This document shows, in pieces, positions 14,101-16,834 of a DNA stretch of 16,834 nt. The stretch's first letter is position 1; each line of letters begins with the position of its first letter. The notes beneath the pieces were generated by a model. It was not told the origin of the DNA, did no database searches, and saw only the letters and a list, made by a program, of their open reading frames with translations. A program made the translations under genes and the position numbers. Source of the stretch: Lentzea aerocolonigenes (GTDB lineage: Bacteria > Actinomycetota > Actinomycetes > Mycobacteriales > Pseudonocardiaceae); the NCBI RefSeq assembly GCF_000955955.1, contig NZ_JYJG01000254.1, forward strand, positions 1 through 16,834, given 5' to 3'.

Positions 14101-14172
14101 GCATCCCCCTGCCGAGTAGATCAACCAGACCTACACCGTCAGCAGGAGGCAAGACCAGAGGTTCTGGCCGAA

Positions 14173-14703
14173 TCAGGACAGGTGGACCGACACGGCGTAG
14201 TTCCCGTTCCGGAACTCCTCCCGGTCCCACGTCGCGAACCGCTCGACGAGCCGCAGCCCGGCCGCGGCACAGTGCGCGTCGTACTCCTCGACCGTGTACC
14301 CGCGATCCAGGCTGAACCCGGCGACCAGCAGCTTCCCGACGTGCCGCGCCACCCCGGCGACCAACGCGCCCTGCGTCCCCGGCTCGGTGAACAACGGCAC
14401 GTTGCCCGCCATCACCACGACGTCGAACGTGCGCCCCAGATCGAGCAACGCCAGGTCGGACCGCACCCAGGTGATGTCCGGGGCCTGCTCACGCGCATAG
14501 GCCAGCATCGACTCGTCCAGGTCCGCACCGACGACCTCGATCCCGTGCCGGGCAAGTTCGATCGCCACCCGCCCGGTGCCACATCCGGCGTCCAGCACCG
14601 ACGACGGCGCGTAGGCGCGCACGAACGCGGCCTCGCCGTGCACGTCCATCCCCGACTCGGCGAGCGAGTCGAACCTGCGCTGGTATTCAGCCCCGTTCCA
14701 CAC
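14173..14703 (-). CDS. Class I SAM-dependent methyltransferase
   Basis: A 176-residue small-molecule-type methyltransferase. It opens WNGAEYQRRFDSLAESGMDVHGEA, a characteristic N-terminus of the group. Motif I is VLDAGCGTGR at 36-45, the acidic end of strand beta2 is the D of GADLDESM at 59-66, and the fourth motif region is FDVVVMAGNVPLF at 93-105. The substrate is unknown. Start GTG at 14703: the preceding TATTCT ends seven bases upstream with no Shine-Dalgarno sequence, so a leaderless mRNA is plausible. Upstream reading frame continues far into the divergent esterase gene but that part is a shadow. The secreted protease follows 72 bp later on the same strand; a shared transcript is possible but functional linkage is not evident. 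Confidence 0.9.
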   Translation of the reverse strand: MWNGAEYQRRFDSLAESGMDVHGEAAFVRAYAPSSVLDAGCGTGRVAIELARHGIEVVGADLDESMLAYAREQAPDITWVRSDLALLDLGRTFDVVVMAGNVPLFTEPGTQGALVAGVARHVGKLLVAGFSLDRGYTVEEYDAHCAAAGLRLVERFATWDREEFRNGNYAVSVHLS

Positions 14704-14710
14704 GAGCGGA

Positions 14711-14716
14711 AGAATA
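14711..14716 (-). promoter_or_regulatory. -10 element of the methyltransferase gene (possible leaderless start)
   Basis: On the minus strand TATTCT lies seven bases before the GTG start, fitting a transcript that starts at or beside the start codon. No clear -35 box is seen. The whole 66-bp gap to the divergent esterase must hold both promoters. Confidence 0.4.
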
Positions 14717-14769
14717 GACCCGCAGATCGGCGGATACCGCACCCGTGAGAGCGCTGCCAAGGTCGAGGT

Positions 14770-15945
14770 ATGACACGCTTTCTGCTGGCAGTGGCGTTGT
14801 TCGTGGCAGCGGCCTCGCCCGCCCAGGCCGCACCCGCGAGATGGGTCGGCACCTGGGCCACCGCGCCGTCCTCGGCCGTACCGGGAACGGACAACGGCTA
14901 CCCGAACTTCTCGATGCGCAACATCGTGCACGTCAGCGCGGGCGGCAAGGAGATCCGCGTCCGCCTCTCCAACGCCTACGGCCGCGCGCCGATCCAGTTC
15001 GGCGCGGTGACCGTGGCCCGCGCGGCCGGCCAGGACACGCCCACGGCGTTGCCCGGCACCATGCGCACCCTCACGTTCGGCGGCTCCACGTCCATCACCG
15101 CCCCGCCCGGCTCCGACGTCATCAGCGACGGTGTGCACCTCGACGTCCCGGCCGACTCGGACCTCCTGGTCAGCGTCTTCACCCCGTCCCCAGGCGGCCC
15201 GGTCACGCACCACAGCCTCACCATGCAGAACTCGTACTTCACCCGCGACGGCAACCGCACGTCCGACGAGTCCGGCGCCGCCTACAACGAACGCACCACC
15301 GCCTGGCACTACGTCTCGGGCGTGGACGTCCGCACGACGACGTTGCGGGGCAGCGTGGTCGCCCTCGGCGACTCGATCACCGACGGCGCCAACTCGACCT
15401 GGGGCGCGAACCTCCGCTGGCCCGACCAGCTCGCCGACCGCGTCAACACCCGCCTGGGCGTCCTGAACGCGGGCATCAGCGGCAACCGGCTGCTCCTCGA
15501 CAGCGACTGGGCGGGCCCGAACGCGTTGTCCCGGCTGAACCGCGACGTCCTCACCCAGACCGGCGTCCGCTCGGTCATCGTCTTCGAGGGCATCAACGAC
15601 ATCCAGCAGACCCCGCACGAGACCGACCCGGCCAAGATCATCGCGGCGCTTCGCCAAATCGCCCAACGCGCGCACGACCGCGGCCTGCGCGTGATCGGCG
15701 CGACCATCACCCCGTTCAAGGGGTGGAACAGCTACACCAGCGAGCTGGAAGCCGTGCGCCAGGCCGTGAACACGTTCATCCGCGGCAGCAAGGACTTCGA
15801 CGCCATCATCGACTTCGACGCGGTGATCCGCGACCCGGCGGACCCGCAGCGCATCCGGCCCGACTACGACCAGGGCGACCACCTCCACCCCGGCGACAAG
15901 GGCTTCGAGGCGATGGCGAAGGCGGTGAAGATCGCCGCGCTCTGA
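14770..15945 (+). CDS. Secreted SGNH/GDSL-type esterase
   Basis: A 391-residue secreted hydrolase. A Sec signal peptide spans about 1-20 with an AQA cleavage motif. The first ~190 residues form a beta-rich region opening WVGTWATAP, as in many actinobacterial GDSL lipases. The SGNH blocks are complete: GDSITDG with nucleophile S202, G238 in GISGNR, N276 in EGIND, and D370-x-x-H373 in DHLHPGDKG. This is the profile of lysophospholipase/acetylesterase-like enzymes acting on extracellular lipids or acetylated polysaccharides; which one cannot be told. AAGG lies seven bases before the ATG. Divergent from the methyltransferase. No terminator hairpin is visible after its TGA, only a 10-base palindrome GAGCCGGCTC at 15961-15970. 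Confidence 0.93.
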   Translation: MTRFLLAVALFVAAASPAQAAPARWVGTWATAPSSAVPGTDNGYPNFSMRNIVHVSAGGKEIRVRLSNAYGRAPIQFGAVTVARAAGQDTPTALPGTMRTLTFGGSTSITAPPGSDVISDGVHLDVPADSDLLVSVFTPSPGGPVTHHSLTMQNSYFTRDGNRTSDESGAAYNERTTAWHYVSGVDVRTTTLRGSVVALGDSITDGANSTWGANLRWPDQLADRVNTRLGVLNAGISGNRLLLDSDWAGPNALSRLNRDVLTQTGVRSVIVFEGINDIQQTPHETDPAKIIAALRQIAQRAHDRGLRVIGATITPFKGWNSYTSELEAVRQAVNTFIRGSKDFDAIIDFDAVIRDPADPQRIRPDYDQGDHLHPGDKGFEAMAKAVKIAAL

Positions 15946-16099
15946 ATGGTTGATTCCAAGGAGCCGGCTCTGTTGGCGTCTGCGAGGACTCCCCGCACAG
16001 TTTCGCCCGGTATGTCCCCTACCGCTGAAGCATGCCCGACAAGTCGATGATCACGTCGTGGAACGAGAGGACTGCCGCAACGTCCTGTGAATGGGAGCC
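15946..16099. other. Intergenic stretch with no recognised gene
   Basis: This is the first part of the 249-bp gap between the esterase and the lipoprotein. Short open frames exist on both strands (the longest, on the minus strand, runs back into the end of the esterase gene), but none shows a known motif, a ribosome-binding site or the codon-position bias of the neighbours. The only structure seen is the palindrome at 15961-15970. It may be a degraded region, given the fragment that follows. Confidence 0.5.
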
Positions 16100-16183
16100 A
16101 TGAACCGGCCACCCGATCGGGCGGCGGAGGTTTACGACGCTCCCCGTCCGGGCTATTCGATGGTGATCAACACCAGTGTCTGA
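16100..16183 (+). pseudogene. Probable N-terminal fragment of a SAM-dependent methyltransferase
   Basis: A 27-codon open frame encodes DRAAEVYDAPRPGYS, which closely matches the start of a large class of SAM-dependent methyltransferases (F-D-x-x-A-E-x-Y-D-x-A-R-P-G-Y). The frame then stops at TGA 16181-16183 and nothing like a methyltransferase Rossmann motif follows in any frame before the lipoprotein gene. An in-frame ATG nine bases upstream (16091) is an alternative start. I read it as the leftover of a decayed or recombined gene. The stop overlaps the ribosome-binding site of the next gene. A real tiny peptide cannot be excluded. Confidence 0.5.
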
Positions 16184-16194
16184 GGGGTTAGCGA

Positions 16195-16749
16195 ATGCGT
16201 GTCACGATCCTCGCCGCCGTTCTCGTGGCCGGCCTGGCCGCCTGCGGGCCGTCGGCGCAGACGCCGGCTGCGCAGAGCCAGTCACCGTCCCCGACCAGCA
16301 CCGCACCGACCTCCGGGAGCGACAAGCAGAAGCCCGCGGTGGACGTGAAGCTGACGATGCAGGGCAAGCCCGGCCTGGGCCTGCTGGCCGCGACGAACCA
16401 GGGCAAGGCCCCGATCACCTTCCAGGGCTGGCCGAAGCTCGCGTTCACGAACCCGGCGAACCAGCCCGCCGCCATCCCCGTGGAGCAGAAGCTGGTGCCG
16501 GGCGAGGGGCCGTCGATCACGCTGCAGCCTGGGCAAACGGCGTTCGCGGGGGTGCAGTTCGACGTGGACGACGCCAACTCGTTCGCGATCAACGAGATGA
16601 CCGCTGAGCTGCCGGGTCTGGTGCCGGCGAAGGTGCAGTTCATCGGCACGGACGGCCAGCCGATCGCCGACCTCGGCAAGCTCAAGGTGAGCGAGGCCAA
16701 GGTCGGCACGTTGCAACCGGTCACGCAGGGCGTTCTGGTGTTCGACTGA
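16195..16749 (+). CDS. Lipoprotein with DUF4232-like domain
   Basis: A 184-residue lipoprotein. The signal ends in the lipobox LAAC with the acylated C17, so the mature protein should be anchored on the outer face of the membrane. A Ser/Thr/Pro/Gln-rich linker (18-45) leads to a beta-sandwich domain (about 48-184) with ATNQGKAPITFQGWPKLAFT, VPGEGPSITLQPGQTAFAGVQFD, resembling DUF4232 domains of actinobacterial lipoproteins. Function unknown. GAGGGG lies seven bases before the ATG, and a strong hairpin follows the stop. The domain assignment is from pattern only. Confidence 0.82.
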   Translation: MRVTILAAVLVAGLAACGPSAQTPAAQSQSPSPTSTAPTSGSDKQKPAVDVKLTMQGKPGLGLLAATNQGKAPITFQGWPKLAFTNPANQPAAIPVEQKLVPGEGPSITLQPGQTAFAGVQFDVDDANSFAINEMTAELPGLVPAKVQFIGTDGQPIADLGKLKVSEAKVGTLQPVTQGVLVFD

Positions 16750-16791
16750 GCAGTGCGCCGGGCCGCGAGCAAGCGGCCCGGCGCAGACTGC
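16750..16791 (+). terminator. Intrinsic-type terminator hairpin
   Basis: GCGCCGGGCCGC (16755-16766) and GCGGCCCGGCGC (16773-16784) pair perfectly over 12 bp around a 6-base loop. GCAGT (16750-16754) and ACTGC (16787-16791) extend the stem after a two-base bulge. It begins directly after the lipoprotein stop. No U-tract follows, as is usual for the stem-only terminators of high-GC actinobacteria. The last 43 bases of the window after it show no feature. Confidence 0.8.
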
Positions 16792-16834
16792 TAGTGGAAC
16801 GTTGCCGGGAATTCGCGGTCAGGCGGACGGATCG

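Noticed and set aside
14704..15888. Upstream extension of the methyltransferase frame on the minus strand
   Set aside because: It is a Val/Gly/Ala/Asp-rich shadow of the divergent SGNH esterase, which has complete catalytic motifs on the plus strand.
15946..16050. VDSKEP-like phrase after the esterase, reminiscent of DUF397 proteins
   Set aside because: Only a six-residue resemblance; the rest of the frame lacks the expected W-R-K-S and F-x-x-x-E-W segments.
1..16834. CRISPR arrays, insertion sequences, att sites, tRNA or rRNA genes, toxin-antitoxin or defence islands
   Set aside because: No regular spaced repeats, transposase motifs, terminal inverted repeats with target duplications, tRNA folds or defence-type domains were found by reading both strands.

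Overview
The window is high-GC DNA with dense, often overlapping genes, GTG and ATG starts, lipoprotein and Sec-secreted proteins, a fused AlkB-rubredoxin and a SARP-free complement of LysR, TetR, MarR and NarL-type regulators. This points to a filamentous actinobacterium, most likely of the order Pseudonocardiales (Lentzea, Saccharothrix or Amycolatopsis-like). The genus is an inference from gene content and codon style; no rRNA or marker gene is present.

Layout, left to right. (1) 32-2499: a secreted alpha-carbonic anhydrase (minus) diverges from a cytoplasmic beta-lactamase-fold serine hydrolase that is stop-start coupled to a YjbR/MmcQ protein (plus). (2) 2496-5254: a minus-strand pair, an MBL-fold metallohydrolase followed by a beta-propeller-like protein, diverges from a LysR regulator. 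A perfect ATAC-N7-GTAT box lies between them. (3) 5274-7270: an alkane 1-monooxygenase fused to rubredoxin, overlapped by a TetR regulator gene. Its promoter carries an 11-bp-arm palindrome. (4) 7259-8373: a MarR regulator diverges from a small alpha/beta hydrolase across a 10-bp-arm palindrome. (5) 8370-8771: an actinobacterial protein I do not recognise. (6) 8805-12410: an FtsX-type permease and ABC ATPase (minus) diverge from a histidine kinase and NarL-type response regulator (plus). (7) 12412-14703: a secreted metzincin protease with two PPC domains, preceded by a SAM methyltransferase (both minus). (8) 14770-16791: a secreted SGNH esterase, a 249-bp spacer with a probable methyltransferase fragment, and a DUF4232-like lipoprotein ending at a strong hairpin terminator.

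How it fits together: the window is a string of small self-contained regulator-target modules rather than one large pathway. Four of them (LysR/MBL, AlkB/TetR, MarR/hydrolase, two-component/ABC) have a candidate operator visible in the expected place. Convergent gene ends are packed so tightly that stop codons overlap. I found no CRISPR array, insertion sequence, tRNA, rRNA, phage or recognised defence genes, and no clearly undescribed multi-gene system. The points most worth following are the operator palindromes, the divergent carbonic anhydrase, the N-terminal placement of PPC domains in the protease, and the apparent leaderless starts. No stretch longer than 300 bases lacks a gene.
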